This document shows, piece after piece, positions 35,665-45,245 of a stretch of 64,000 bases of DNA. The notes beneath the pieces were generated by a model. The model did not search any database and was not told the DNA's origin. It saw nothing but the letters and a program-made list of their open reading frames with translations. The DNA lies in NCBI GenBank assembly GCA_012719125.1, contig JAAYAY010000269.1:1-64000 (forward strand), given 5' to 3'. This DNA comes from Planctomycetaceae bacterium. GTDB taxonomy: Bacteria; Planctomycetota; Planctomycetia; Pirellulales; Thermoguttaceae. The position numbers were made by a program, and so were the translations under genes. Numbering within the stretch: the stretch's first letter is position 1; every line of letters starts with the position of its first letter.

Positions 35665-38214
35665 CTATTCCGAGCCTGACTTCTCCTCGCCGTCTGCCGC
35701 AGCGGCGACAGCCGGACGAGACTCCTCGGCATGACGGGTCGAGCCGACGAAGTCGAGACGCCTCTTGCCCGACACTTCCTTGACCGACACCGTGATCGTG
35801 TCCTTGCCCTGGAATTCGCCCTTGAGAAGCTCTTCCGAGAGCGGGTCCTCGACGTAGTTCTCGATGGCGCGCCGCAGTGGGCGGGCCCCGTAGTCGAGAT
35901 TCGAGCCCCGTTTGATCAACAGCTTCTTGGCCTCGTCGTCGAGAACCAGGCTGAGACCCTTTTCGTGGAGCCGCTCGCGGACCTTGCTCAATTCCAGTTC
36001 GATGACGTCGCCCAGGTCGTCCTCCGTGAGGTGCCGGAACACAATCACGTCGTTGACGCGGTTGAGGAACTCGGGACGGAAGTGTTTCTCGATCTGCTCC
36101 TGAACGCGATCCTTCATGCTGTCGTAGTTCGCGTCGTCGTCGGGTTTCTGGAAGCCGAAAGCCGACTCATTCTTGATCGCTTCGGCGCCGGCGTTGGTCG
36201 TCATGATCAGGATCGTGTTACGGAAGTCGACGTTCCTGCCGAAACTGTCGGTGAGGCGGCCTTCTTCCATGACTTGCAGCAGCATGTTGAAGCAATCGGA
36301 GTGCGCCTTCTCGATCTCGTCGAGCAGGATGACCGAGTAGGGACGCCGGCGGATCTTCTCGGTGAGTTGGCCGCCTTCTTCGTAGCCCACGTAGCCCGGA
36401 GGGGCGCCGACCAGCCGGCTCACGTTGTGCTTCTCCATGTACTCGCTCATGTCGATCTGAATGAGAGCGTCCTCATCGCCGAACATGAACTCGGCCAGGG
36501 CCTTGGCCAACAGGGTCTTGCCGACACCGGTCGGGCCGGCAAAGATGAAGCACCCGGTGGGGCGCTTCGGGTCCTGCAGGCCGCTGCGGCTGCGTCGGAC
36601 GGCCTTGGAAATCGACTTGATGGCCTCGTGCTGGCTGATGACGCGCTTGTGCAGTTCGTCTTCCATCTGCATCAGACGCATCGAGTCTTCGGTCGTCATC
36701 CGCGTGAGCGGAATGCCGGTCATCTTCGACACCACCTCGGCGATCACCTCTTCGTCGACGATGCCGTCGGTCTCGCGGGATTTCTCGCGCCACTGATCGG
36801 TGATCTGGCTCTTCTTCTTGCGAAGCTTGTCGGCCTTGTCGCGCAGGGCGGCGGCCTTCTCGAAGTCCTGATCGGCAACGGCCTCTTCCTTCTCCTTGTT
36901 GAGCCGTTCGACTTCCTCGTCGATCTCCTTGAGATCCGGCGGCCGGGTCATCGACTTGAGATGGATCCGGGCTCCGGCCTCGTCAATCACGTCGATGGCC
37001 TTGTCGGGGAGGCAACGGCCGGTGATATAGCGGTCCGAGAACTCGACGGCCGCCTCCACGGCGTCGTCCGTGATCTGGACGTGGTGGTGCTTCTCGTATC
37101 GATCGCGAAGCCCCTTGAGGATGGCGACCGTCTCGGTCTTGCTGGACGGCTCGACCATGACAATCTGGAACCGGCGTTCCAGGGCGGCGTCCTTCTCGAT
37201 GTACTTGCGGTATTCGTCGAGCGTCGTGGCCCCGATGCACTGGATCTCGCCGCGGGAAAGGGCCGGCTTGAGCACGTTCGAGGCGTCGATGGCCCCCTCG
37301 GCTCCGCCGGCACCCACCAGCGTATGCAACTCGTCGATGAACAGGATCGTGTTCTTCGCCCGGCGGACTTCGTTCATCACCGCCTTGATCCGCTCTTCGA
37401 ACTGCCCGCGGTACTTCGTACCGGCCACCATCATGGCCAGGTCGAGTACCACGATGCGGCGGTCCATGAGCAACTCGGGAACGTTCCCTTCAACCACGCG
37501 CTGGGCGAAGCCTTCCACAATGGCCGTCTTGCCCACACCGGCCTCGCCGAGAAGCACGGGGTTGTTCTTCGTTCGCCGACCCAGAATCTGCATCGTCCGC
37601 TCGATCTCTTTCTCGCGGCCGATCACCGGGTCCAACTTGCCTTGCTTGGCCAGTTCGGTGAGATCTCGTCCGAAACTGTCCAGCGCCGGCGTCTTGGACT
37701 TGCCGCCCCGAGGGGATTCTCCCGGTGCGCCCGGCGTTCCGCCGCCCGATCGTTCCGGCGTCTCGCCCGACTCCATGCCGTGACCCAGCAAGTTGAGCAC
37801 TTCGTCGCGGACTTCTTCGAGCTTCAGGCCGAGGTTCATCAGAACTTGCGCGGCCACTCCTTCCTGCTCGCGAAGCAGACCGAGCAGGATGTGTTCGGTG
37901 CCCACGTAGTTGTGGTTCAGATTGCGGGCCTCTTCCATGGAGTACTCGATGACCTTCTTCGCCCGCGGCGTCTGCGGGAGCTTGCCCATGGTCACCATGT
38001 CGGGGCCGCTCTGGACGAGCTTCTCGACCTCCAGCCGGATCTTCCGGAGATCAACGTCCAGATTCTTCAGCACGTTGGCTGCTACTCCGCTGCCCTCTTT
38101 GATCAGGCCCAGGAGAATGTGCTCCGTGCCGATGTATTCGTGATTGAACCGCTGCGCCTCTTGGTTCGCCAGTTGCATGACCTTTCGGGCACGGTCTGTG
38201 AATCGTTCGTACAT
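35665..38214 (-). CDS. clpC: ATP-dependent Clp protease ATP-binding subunit ClpC
   Basis: The 849-residue class I Clp ATPase has two N-terminal Clp-N repeats ([14 protein letters not shown] and [14 protein letters not shown]). AAA domain 1 has Walker [10 protein letters not shown] and Walker [17 protein letters not shown]-like helical insert (about 415-470) and AAA domain 2 ([19 protein letters not shown]) follow. The domain order and UVR segment match ClpC rather than ClpA or ClpB. It unfolds substrates for ClpP. A perfect terminator follows, so it is transcribed alone. The acidic C-terminal tail (EEKSGSE) is typical of planctomycete ClpC as far as I know. Confidence 0.97.
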   Translation of the reverse strand: MYERFTDRARKVMQLANQEAQRFNHEYIGTEHILLGLIKEGSGVAANVLKNLDVDLRKIRLEVEKLVQSGPDMVTMGKLPQTPRAKKVIEYSMEEARNLNHNYVGTEHILLGLLREQEGVAAQVLMNLGLKLEEVRDEVLNLLGHGMESGETPERSGGGTPGAPGESPRGGKSKTPALDSFGRDLTELAKQGKLDPVIGREKEIERTMQILGRRTKNNPVLLGEAGVGKTAIVEGFAQRVVEGNVPELLMDRRIVVLDLAMMVAGTKYRGQFEERIKAVMNEVRRAKNTILFIDELHTLVGAGGAEGAIDASNVLKPALSRGEIQCIGATTLDEYRKYIEKDAALERRFQIVMVEPSSKTETVAILKGLRDRYEKHHHVQITDDAVEAAVEFSDRYITGRCLPDKAIDVIDEAGARIHLKSMTRPPDLKEIDEEVERLNKEKEEAVADQDFEKAAALRDKADKLRKKKSQITDQWREKSRETDGIVDEEVIAEVVSKMTGIPLTRMTTEDSMRLMQMEDELHKRVISQHEAIKSISKAVRRSRSGLQDPKRPTGCFIFAGPTGVGKTLLAKALAEFMFGDEDALIQIDMSEYMEKHNVSRLVGAPPGYVGYEEGGQLTEKIRRRPYSVILLDEIEKAHSDCFNMLLQVMEEGRLTDSFGRNVDFRNTILIMTTNAGAEAIKNESAFGFQKPDDDANYDSMKDRVQEQIEKHFRPEFLNRVNDVIVFRHLTEDDLGDVIELELSKVRERLHEKGLSLVLDDEAKKLLIKRGSNLDYGARPLRRAIENYVEDPLSEELLKGEFQGKDTITVSVKEVSGKRRLDFVGSTRHAEESRPAVAAAADGEEKSGSE

Positions 38215-38442
38215 CTTGTGCTTCTCTCTGCTACACCATCTCCGTGGCCGGCTCGCGATTGCTGTTCCCCCACGTGGAAGGGGGTGTCGCGACAGGCCAT
38301 CGGTCTGGGTTTCATGGTTGTGGTCCGCCCCTCGCCATTTCGGCCAAAAGAGGTGGTACCGTAGGCTAATGAATCATATATCGCAAATAGGGCCGGTTTC
38401 GTGAAGGCCCTCAAGTTTCTTTGGACTGGTCGGCGGAAAAGT

Positions 38443-39000
38443 TCAGGCTGCCCGGCTTGCCTCGACCTCTGACGGACCAACGCTGGCGGCCGCTTGCAGA
38501 TACTTCCTTTCCTGGTGGATCTCCAGCATCCACCGGCGTGCCCCATCCAGAAGCTCTAACCGGTCCAATTGTTGCGATGCTTCCTTGGTGCGGCCAGTAT
38601 GACGCCAGAGGGTTGCCAGCATAAGCCCCGCCTCTACGTCGCGAGAGTTTTTCTGGAGCAGGTCCGTCAGAACTCGCTCCGTACCGAACCAGTCCCCTCG
38701 CAGGTACAATCTCGTTGCATCGCCAAAACTGACCTCGGCGGCCGGGCTTTCTTCAGGATGGAGCAGTCGCAAGGCTCTCCATGTTGCGATGTTGGCGCCC
38801 ATCCAGAACACGGCAGTAGCCACCCACAGTCCGTTACGTACGTGCGTTGGCAGCAGTTCCGGCCACCACACAGAGGCGAGGATCTGGAGGTTGACAAGCA
38901 CCGCAAAAACGGCCGCCCACCCCAACCCAAGCCAACTCCCGTTGGCGAGAATGGTTGGCAGCCCAGGCCACAAATAGGCCAGGTACGGCATCCTGCCCAT
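38443..39000 (-). CDS. membrane protein with TPR-like C-terminal region
   Basis: The 185-residue protein begins MGRMPYLAYLWPGLPTILAN with two or three membrane helices (about 8-78), then a soluble helical segment from residue 85 (DATRLYLRGDWFGTERVLTDLLQ, then DVEAGLMLATLWRHTGRTKEA), which reads like one or two TPR repeats. AGGG about 9 nt before the ATG at 39000 supports the start. It is upstream of clpC on the same strand, separated by 228 nt. Function unknown; a scaffold or assembly role is only a guess. Confidence 0.7.
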   Translation of the reverse strand: MGRMPYLAYLWPGLPTILANGSWLGLGWAAVFAVLVNLQILASVWWPELLPTHVRNGLWVATAVFWMGANIATWRALRLLHPEESPAAEVSFGDATRLYLRGDWFGTERVLTDLLQKNSRDVEAGLMLATLWRHTGRTKEASQQLDRLELLDGARRWMLEIHQERKYLQAAASVGPSEVEASRAA

Positions 39001-39257
39001 GAGTCGTTCCCTCGGTTCTCCAGCAGATAATCGGTATCCGTCTGCCGGAGAATTGTAGCCCTCGATCCCCGTTGGATCAAGGCAAGTAGCGTCGTCCGTT
39101 TAGTTTAGGGCGACAGGACAAACCGGGGATACCGCAATATCCCCACCATTGTGGGAGCGAGTCAAACCGACGATGGCTTGTTTTCCACCTCCTCGATGGA
39201 GCATCCGTCCATCCGGTCATCGTTGTCAGTGCCAGGAATTTCTGGGAAATTACCAAT

Positions 39258-40910
39258 ATGGACATTGAATTGACTGCAGCAACGCAACGAGTTCTCGCTG
39301 TGGCCTCAACCTGGTGCTCGGATTCCTTGCTCGAGGCCCCCGCCGTATTGCTGGGACTGCTGCTGGAGCCCGAATGCCGAGCAGCCCTCATTCTGCGGGC
39401 CCATGGGGTCGACGTGGCAACGATCAGGTCTCGCTGGCCCGAGTTGCTCCCGACGACCTCTTGTGCGGCACCGCAGCCCTCTGACTCTAAGGAGGGTACG
39501 TGCGGCAGAATGGTTCCCCGTTTTTCCGCCGAAATGGAAACCGCGGTCGCTATTGCCAACGAGTGGTTGGCCGACTTGCCCCGCCCTCTGGCACTCGCCA
39601 CCGAACACCTGCTCATGGGGCTGGCGGCGAGCGAGGATGAGACCGGATCCTGGCTTCGGCATCAGAACATCCATGCCGAAGGCCTGCGAGATGAGATCCT
39701 CAAACAGTACGGACTGTCCGTTTCACCGCCGGAAATCGAGCCCCTGATTCCTGACGAAGTCGTCTCCCCGGTAGCCGAGAATTCGCCACAAACGTCGCCG
39801 AAACAGGAACTCGCATCCCGGCATCAAGACTCCCAGCGGTCCATCAAGCTCTTTGACCCAGGGGAGCAGAACGCAAACGTCGTGCGTCTCCTGGATGCAT
39901 CCGCCAATCGGGCACGAGAGGCCTTGAGGGTCATCGAAGATTACGTTCGGTTCGTGCTGGACGACGGACACTTGACGGAACGTCTGAAAACCCTCCGTCA
40001 CAAGCTGACATCGGCTCTCGCGGTACTTCCAATCTCCGACCGCTTGGCCGTCCGCGACACGCAGGCCGACGTAGGGACAACCATCAGCACCGATGCGGAA
40101 CTGGTTCGCCAAGACGCCGCTGATGTGCTGACCGCCAACTTCACGCGACTCCAAGAAGCTTTGCGTAGTCTGGAAGAATTTGGAAAAATAGATAATATAG
40201 TTCCTTCTCGGGTGATCGAGCAACTCAGATATGAGACCTACACACTCCACAAGGCCGTGCAAGGAACAACCGAGAGCGTGAATCGGCTGGACGGGACACG
40301 TCTGTATGTGCTTGTCGATGGTCGCTCGACGGTCGAAGCATTCGACAAACTCGTGTCGTCGCTGGTTCAGGTGGGAGTCGACGTGATTCAGTTGCGCGAC
40401 AAGACGCTCGCAGATCGGGAACTGCTCGAGCGGGCCCGGCGACTGCGCGACTTGACGGCGTCGAGCGACACCCTGTTCGTGATGAACGATCGTCCGGATC
40501 TTGCGGTGCTGGCTGCGGCCGACGGCGTCCACGTCGGCCAGGAGGAGTTGACCGTGCGCGACGTGCGACAGATCGTCGGTCCTCGCATGCTCGTAGGGGT
40601 GTCGACTCACAATCTCGACCAGGCTCGGCAGGCGGTGCTGGACGGAGCGAGCTACTTGGGAGTCGGACCGACGTTTCCGTCAGGCACCAAGTCTTTCAGC
40701 GAATTTCCCGGCGTGGAGTTCGCCAGGAGTGTTGCGTCCGAAATTCGCCTGCCGGCCTTCGCGATCGGGGGAATTGACGCGTCGAACCTCGACGAGGTGC
40801 TTGCAGCAGGAATCGGCCGCGTGGCGGTGAGCGGGGCCGTTGTCGCTGCCAAGGATCCGGCCGATGCCGCCCGCACCCTGCTCGATCGGCTCAAGGCACG
40901 CAAGTCATGA
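39258..40910 (+). CDS. thiE: Clp-N-like / ThiD2 / ThiE fusion (thiamine phosphate synthase)
   Basis: The 550-residue protein has three parts. Residues 1-155 contain two Clp-N-like repeats (LEAPAVLLGLLLEPE; LATEHLLMGLAASED). Residues of about 200-315 form a ThiD2-like domain (ASANRAREALRVIEDYVRFV), the type fused to ThiE in cyanobacteria and linked to HMP-phosphate kinase activity. Residues of about 345-545 are ThiE (VIQLRDKTLADRELLERAR, MNDRPDLAVLAAADGVHVGQ, GVSTHNLDQA, GPTFPSGTKS, AIGGIDASN), which joins HMP-PP and HET-P to make thiamine phosphate. It overlaps dinB by 4 nt (ATGA). The Clp-N part has no known role in thiamine synthesis and may link the enzyme to a protease adaptor; that is inference. 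Confidence 0.85.
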   Translation: MDIELTAATQRVLAVASTWCSDSLLEAPAVLLGLLLEPECRAALILRAHGVDVATIRSRWPELLPTTSCAAPQPSDSKEGTCGRMVPRFSAEMETAVAIANEWLADLPRPLALATEHLLMGLAASEDETGSWLRHQNIHAEGLRDEILKQYGLSVSPPEIEPLIPDEVVSPVAENSPQTSPKQELASRHQDSQRSIKLFDPGEQNANVVRLLDASANRAREALRVIEDYVRFVLDDGHLTERLKTLRHKLTSALAVLPISDRLAVRDTQADVGTTISTDAELVRQDAADVLTANFTRLQEALRSLEEFGKIDNIVPSRVIEQLRYETYTLHKAVQGTTESVNRLDGTRLYVLVDGRSTVEAFDKLVSSLVQVGVDVIQLRDKTLADRELLERARRLRDLTASSDTLFVMNDRPDLAVLAAADGVHVGQEELTVRDVRQIVGPRMLVGVSTHNLDQARQAVLDGASYLGVGPTFPSGTKSFSEFPGVEFARSVASEIRLPAFAIGGIDASNLDEVLAAGIGRVAVSGAVVAAKDPADAARTLLDRLKARKS

Positions 40911-42082
40911 TTCTGCACGTCGACATGGACGCCTTCTACGCTTCGGTCGAACAGCGGGATCGGCCCGAATTGAAAGGACAGCCGGTGATCGTAGGAGGCA
41001 CTCCTCAGGGCCGCGGCGTCGTCTCGGCCGCCAGCTACGAGGCCCGCCGCTACGGCGTCCACAGCGCCATGCCCGCCGCCACGGCCGTCCGCCTGTGTCC
41101 CCACGGAGTGTTCTTGCGCCCGCGAATCGGTTACTATGCCCATATATCGGAGCAAATTCGGGCGATCTTCGACCGCTACACGCCGCTCGTCGAACCGCTC
41201 TCCCTGGACGAAGCCTTTCTGGACGTTCGTGGAAGCGTTCACCTGTTTGGCCCGCCGCTGGAAATCGCCAGGCAAATCAAGTCCGCCATTCGCGAGGAAC
41301 TGAACCTGGTCGCTTCCGTGGGCGTAGCCCCCAACATGTTTCTGGCCAAGATAGCCAGTGACTTGGAGAAGCCCAATGGTCTGGTCGTTGTGGAACAAGG
41401 AGCGGAACAGGCATTCCTCGATCCGTTGCCCGTTGGGCGACTCTGGGGTGTGGGGCGGGTGGCCGGGCGCGCGTTCGAGCAACTCGGCATACACACGATC
41501 GGGCAATTGCGCAGAATGCCCGTGGATGTGCTGGTCTCGAAGTTCGGTTCCGTCGGCGAGCACCTGTGGAATCTTGCCCACGCACGGGACGACCGATCCG
41601 TCGTGCCGGAACACCAGGCCAAGTCGATTTCGCACGAGACGACGTTCGAGCAGAACATCTGCGATCGGCAGGTCTTGAGAGCCTGGCTCCTGGATCTCAC
41701 CGATCAGGTTTCACGCCGCGTGCGGTCCCACGGGCTTCGCGGCAAAACGGTCCAACTGAAGGTGCGGTTCAGCGATTTTCGCACGATCACCCGCTCCCAG
41801 TCGTTGCCGGAACCGACCGACGTGACGGACGAGATCTGGGAGGCCGCGAGCCGGATGTTCGACCAGCGTCTTCCCGACCCGCTTCCGGCGGTGCGCCTGC
41901 TCGGAATGGGCGTAAGCTCGCTGGACCAGTCGGGCGAGCAGCAGGCGCTCCTTTTCGACGGCGACGAGCGGCAGCGGCAGAGCCGTTTGGACCAGGCAAC
42001 CGATCAGATACGGGCCCGTTTCGGCGCGGAGGCAATCGGCCGGGCGGCTGCCATCGATCATCACAGAAAGGACGAGCCGTGA
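40907..42082 (+). CDS. dinB: DNA polymerase IV (Y-family)
   Basis: The 391-residue polymerase has the Y-family palm motifs HVDMDAFYASVEQ and LSLDEAFLDV with the three metal-binding acidic residues, the steric-gate YAS and the helix-hairpin-helix segment LWGVGRVAGRAFEQLGI. The C-terminal little-finger domain ends near residue 350, and a short tail with QQALLF resembles a beta-clamp-binding peptide. Pol IV copies past damaged bases with low fidelity. It is coupled to the upstream thiE fusion by a 4-nt overlap and to the CYTH gene by GTGA. No LexA box is recognised at this site. Confidence 0.95.
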   Translation: MILHVDMDAFYASVEQRDRPELKGQPVIVGGTPQGRGVVSAASYEARRYGVHSAMPAATAVRLCPHGVFLRPRIGYYAHISEQIRAIFDRYTPLVEPLSLDEAFLDVRGSVHLFGPPLEIARQIKSAIREELNLVASVGVAPNMFLAKIASDLEKPNGLVVVEQGAEQAFLDPLPVGRLWGVGRVAGRAFEQLGIHTIGQLRRMPVDVLVSKFGSVGEHLWNLAHARDDRSVVPEHQAKSISHETTFEQNICDRQVLRAWLLDLTDQVSRRVRSHGLRGKTVQLKVRFSDFRTITRSQSLPEPTDVTDEIWEAASRMFDQRLPDPLPAVRLLGMGVSSLDQSGEQQALLFDGDERQRQSRLDQATDQIRARFGAEAIGRAAAIDHHRKDEP

Positions 42083-42630
42083 AATACGAAGTCGAGCAGA
42101 AACACCCGGTGGACGAATTCGAATCGCTCGCGGCCAGACTCGCCCTCATGGGAGCGAGAATCGGTCCGGCCCAGGAGGAACTCGATCTTTACTTTGCGCA
42201 TCCTGTCCGCGACTTCGCCGAGACGGACGAAGCCCTGCGAATTCGACGCAAGGGCGTCAAGACCCTGATTACCTACAAGGGCCCGAAGATCGACACGACC
42301 ACCAAGACTCGCCGCGAAATCGAACTCCCCTTGGGCGACCGGCCGGAGACCCCCGAACAATGGTGCGAACTGCTGAGCGTGCTCGGATTCACGGCCGTGG
42401 CCGAGGTCCGCAAGACGCGGCGCAAAGCGGAAGTCCCCTGGCAGGGCGAGACCGTGGTCCTGACGCTCGACGACGTGGACCGCGTGGGAACCTTTGTCGA
42501 ACTGGAGATCGAGGCTTCCGAAGAGGGCGTCGAACAGGCGAAATCCCGTCTGGCGGCCCTGGCCGATGAACTCGGCCTCAAAGGCTCGGAACGACGCAGT
42601 TATCTGGAACTCCTGCTCGAACGGAAATAG
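42079..42630 (+). CDS. CYTH-domain protein (class IV adenylyl cyclase / triphosphatase fold)
   Basis: The 183-residue CYTH protein has the signature ExExK as EVEQK at its N-terminus, then DLYFAHP, EALRIRRKG, TYKGPK and RREIEL, giving the alternating charged strands of the triphosphate tunnel. The family includes CyaB adenylyl cyclases and thiamine- or inorganic triphosphatases. The thiE neighbourhood makes a thiamine-triphosphatase role worth considering, but this is speculative. The GTG start overlaps the dinB stop (GTGA) and AAGGA lies about 7 nt upstream, so the coupled start is preferred over the long upstream ORF. Confidence 0.88.
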   Translation: MKYEVEQKHPVDEFESLAARLALMGARIGPAQEELDLYFAHPVRDFAETDEALRIRRKGVKTLITYKGPKIDTTTKTRREIELPLGDRPETPEQWCELLSVLGFTAVAEVRKTRRKAEVPWQGETVVLTLDDVDRVGTFVELEIEASEEGVEQAKSRLAALADELGLKGSERRSYLELLLERK

Positions 42631-42703
42631 TCCCGTCAGAGCCAGGGTGGCACGTCCCAGAGCCCCCTTGAGTCATTTGAAAGCAACAGTCGAGGGAAGA
42701 CGA

Positions 42704-43513
42704 ATGAAGCGGCTGGCGATCCGTGTTCTGTTCACCGTCAATGTTGTCACAGCAGTCTCCGCGGCATTCTGCGGCGAACCGGCGGTCACTCCGCTGCCCC
42801 AGGCCCATGCCCACAACGATTACCGCCACGATCGCCCGCTGTTGGACGCGCTCGACCACGGGTTCTGCAGCGTCGAAGCCGACATCTATCTGGTCGACGG
42901 GCAGCTCCTGGTCGGACACGACCGATCCGAACTGACACCCCAGCGGACCTTGGAATCGCTGTATCTTGCACCGCTTGATGCACGGGTTCAGGCCGACGGA
43001 GGCCGGATCTATGCGGGCGGCCCGACGATCACGCTCTTCATCGACATCAAGACCGACGGGCCGGACACATGGCCGGTCCTTCACCAGGCTCTCGCCCGTC
43101 ATGCCGAGATGTTAACACGTGTTGAACGAGATCGCGTCACCCAGGGCGCCGTGACCGTCGTCGTCAGCGGCAATCGTCCCGTCGAGGAGATGGCCGCGAC
43201 ATCGCCCCGATACGCGGGAGTCGACGGCCGGTTGAGCGACCTCGAGTCGGATGCCCCCGGTCACTTCATGCCGCTGATCAGCGATCAATGGTCCCGCCAC
43301 TTCAAGTGGAAGGGGAAGGGGGCGATGCCGGAGGAAGAGCGGGTGAAGTTGGCTGAGATGGTCCGGCGGGCTCACCAATCGGGGCGTCGAATTCGCTTCT
43401 GGGCGACGCCCGACGTCGAGCCCATGTGGCGCACTCTGCGCGAGGCCGGCGTCGATCTGATCAACACCGATGATCTTGAAGGTTTGAGCCGGTTCCTGCG
43501 TTCAGGACGGTAG
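42704..43513 (+). CDS. exported PI-PLC/GDPD-like phosphodiesterase
   Basis: The 269-residue protein has a signal peptide (MKRLAIRVLFTVNVVTAVSA) followed by QAHAHNDYRHDRPLLDAL, GFCSVEADIYLVDGQLLVGHD and TLFIDIKTDG. This is the TIM-barrel pattern of PI-PLC/glycerophosphodiester phosphodiesterase (AIM6-like) proteins, with His and Glu/Asp pairs at the active site. The C-terminal FWATPDVEPMWRTLREAGVD strand is also typical. ATG 42704 has GAGGGA six nt upstream. It should hydrolyse a phosphodiester in the periplasm; the substrate is unknown. Confidence 0.85.
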   Translation: MKRLAIRVLFTVNVVTAVSAAFCGEPAVTPLPQAHAHNDYRHDRPLLDALDHGFCSVEADIYLVDGQLLVGHDRSELTPQRTLESLYLAPLDARVQADGGRIYAGGPTITLFIDIKTDGPDTWPVLHQALARHAEMLTRVERDRVTQGAVTVVVSGNRPVEEMAATSPRYAGVDGRLSDLESDAPGHFMPLISDQWSRHFKWKGKGAMPEEERVKLAEMVRRAHQSGRRIRFWATPDVEPMWRTLREAGVDLINTDDLEGLSRFLRSGR

Positions 43514-43650
43514 CATCGTAGCAATGCTTGCCGCTGGCGATCTGGTGCCCAATAATACTGGAGTCGTCTGCAGCCTGAATCGCAGGCGGAAGGCACTACA
43601 TTGGCTGTGTGCCTGCGACTCGCTTCAACAAGTACTCGAGAAGTGCGATC

Positions 43651-45063
43651 ATGAACATCTTCCGCATCCTCCTTGCCGAGATCTCGTTTCGTAAGCTGAA
43701 TTTCACCCTGAGCCTCTCGGCCGTGATGGTGGCCGTGGCACTGTTCGTGGCCGGGCCCATGCTGGTCGAGGCGTATCAGCAGCAGACCCAGCAGGAAGTG
43801 GACCATTGGCAGGGACTGATCAACGAATCGGAAAAGGGAGTGGCCGAGATTCGAGAAGGAATGAAGAAGGTCGAGGACTCGACCAAAGCGCAACTCGCAG
43901 AGCTGAGCGACACGACCCGCAAGGTGACGCTCGGACTGGGGTTCAACCTGATGATCGTTCACAAGGACACGAACATGGCCGACTTTTGGGCTTCCGACTA
44001 CGCGGCCATCGACATGCCCGAAGAATACGTGGATCGCCTGGCCAACGACTACAACCTGACGATGGTCGTACACATCGTTGCCACACTCCAGGAGAAGATC
44101 GAATGGCAGCAGCGTAAAGTATTACTCGTCGGTTATGCACCGGAGGCGACCCAATCGCATTTGCGCAAGAAGGCGCCCATGGGCTACATCGTCAAGCCGG
44201 GTACGGTGTTCCTTGGATCGGAACTGGGCGTCGGCCATCAGGTCGGCGAGACGATCGAGATCCCTGTCCGCGGCTCCGACGCGCCGAAGCAGTTTGAGAT
44301 TGCCCAGATCCTCCCCGAGCAGGGCAGCAAGGACGACATTTCGATCATCATGCACCTGAAAGACGCCCAGGAAGTTCTCGACAAAAAGGGACGGGTCAAT
44401 CAGATCCTGGCTCTCAACTGCCACTGCGCTGAAGCAGACCGCCCCAAAATTCGGGCCCAACTCGAAGAGGCTCTGCCGGAAGCTCGTGTTACCGAGTTTC
44501 GCACCAAGTTTCTCGCCCGGGCTGAGCAGCGCGACGCCGTGGCAAGCAGCAGTGCCCAAGTGCTGGGTGAGATGCAGGCCAACCTCGCGGCTCGCGAGAA
44601 GATCCTCGAGGAACGCAGGACGACCGCGGCCAAGGCGGCCGAATCGCGCCAGCACCTCGAGAAACTCCTGAAAACCCTCTCGGACGTGATCACCCCGTTG
44701 GTCGTTCTGGCGGCCGCCGTCTGGGTCGGCTTGCTGGCATTGTCGAACGTGCGCGAACGACGAACCGAGATCGGTGTCCTGCGAGCCCTCGGCAAGGGAA
44801 CGGGCACCATCGTCGCCCTGTTCCTCGGCAAGGCCGTGCTGCTGGGCCTGGCCGGCGGATTGATCGGCTTCGGATTCGGCACCCTCCTCGGAACGGCTCT
44901 GGGCGAGTCGGCCCTGGGCCTGGGCGTCGATCTGTTCACGCCCCGATTGGACGTCTTCCTCTACACCCTGATCGGCGCCCCCCTCCTGGCCGCCTTGGCC
45001 AGCTATCTGCCCACACTGGCCGCCGTAATCGAAGATCCGGCCATCGTCCTGCGCGAACCGTAG
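43651..45063 (+). CDS. FtsX/MacB-type ABC permease without adjacent ATPase
   Basis: The 470-residue permease has one N-terminal helix (about 13-35), a periplasmic part of about 300 residues (first a coiled-coil, then a beta-rich MacB core-like segment with GSELGVGHQVGETIEIPV), and three C-terminal helices around ERRTEIGVLRALGKGTGTI. The ERRTEIGVLRALG coupling motif is the FtsX domain signature. FtsX/MacB permeases work with a cytoplasmic ATPase, yet none lies next to it here. A second coiled-coil (about 300-360) precedes the C-terminal helices. ATG 43651 (MNIFRILLAE) gives the usual N-terminus. Confidence 0.88.
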   Translation: MNIFRILLAEISFRKLNFTLSLSAVMVAVALFVAGPMLVEAYQQQTQQEVDHWQGLINESEKGVAEIREGMKKVEDSTKAQLAELSDTTRKVTLGLGFNLMIVHKDTNMADFWASDYAAIDMPEEYVDRLANDYNLTMVVHIVATLQEKIEWQQRKVLLVGYAPEATQSHLRKKAPMGYIVKPGTVFLGSELGVGHQVGETIEIPVRGSDAPKQFEIAQILPEQGSKDDISIIMHLKDAQEVLDKKGRVNQILALNCHCAEADRPKIRAQLEEALPEARVTEFRTKFLARAEQRDAVASSSAQVLGEMQANLAAREKILEERRTTAAKAAESRQHLEKLLKTLSDVITPLVVLAAAVWVGLLALSNVRERRTEIGVLRALGKGTGTIVALFLGKAVLLGLAGGLIGFGFGTLLGTALGESALGLGVDLFTPRLDVFLYTLIGAPLLAALASYLPTLAAVIEDPAIVLREP

Positions 45064-45245
45064 CCCCCACTGGAGTTCGTGAAGTTGCACTATCACAGAG
45101 TTGCCCGAAGAGACGTAGGTTGGCTCTCCTGAGTCGACCATAAGAACTGCCGGAAAACGCGGCTTCCGACAGCCCAGCCACGAAATAGCGCAACTTCAGA
45201 AGTTGGGGGCCAGGCCTTCAGCCTGCTATCACAGCCCTCGCGCGG

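Noticed and set aside
35731-38364. Long plus-strand reading frame (about 877 codons) opposite clpC
   Set aside because: It is the antisense shadow of clpC, which has complete Clp motifs; the shadow has no family features.
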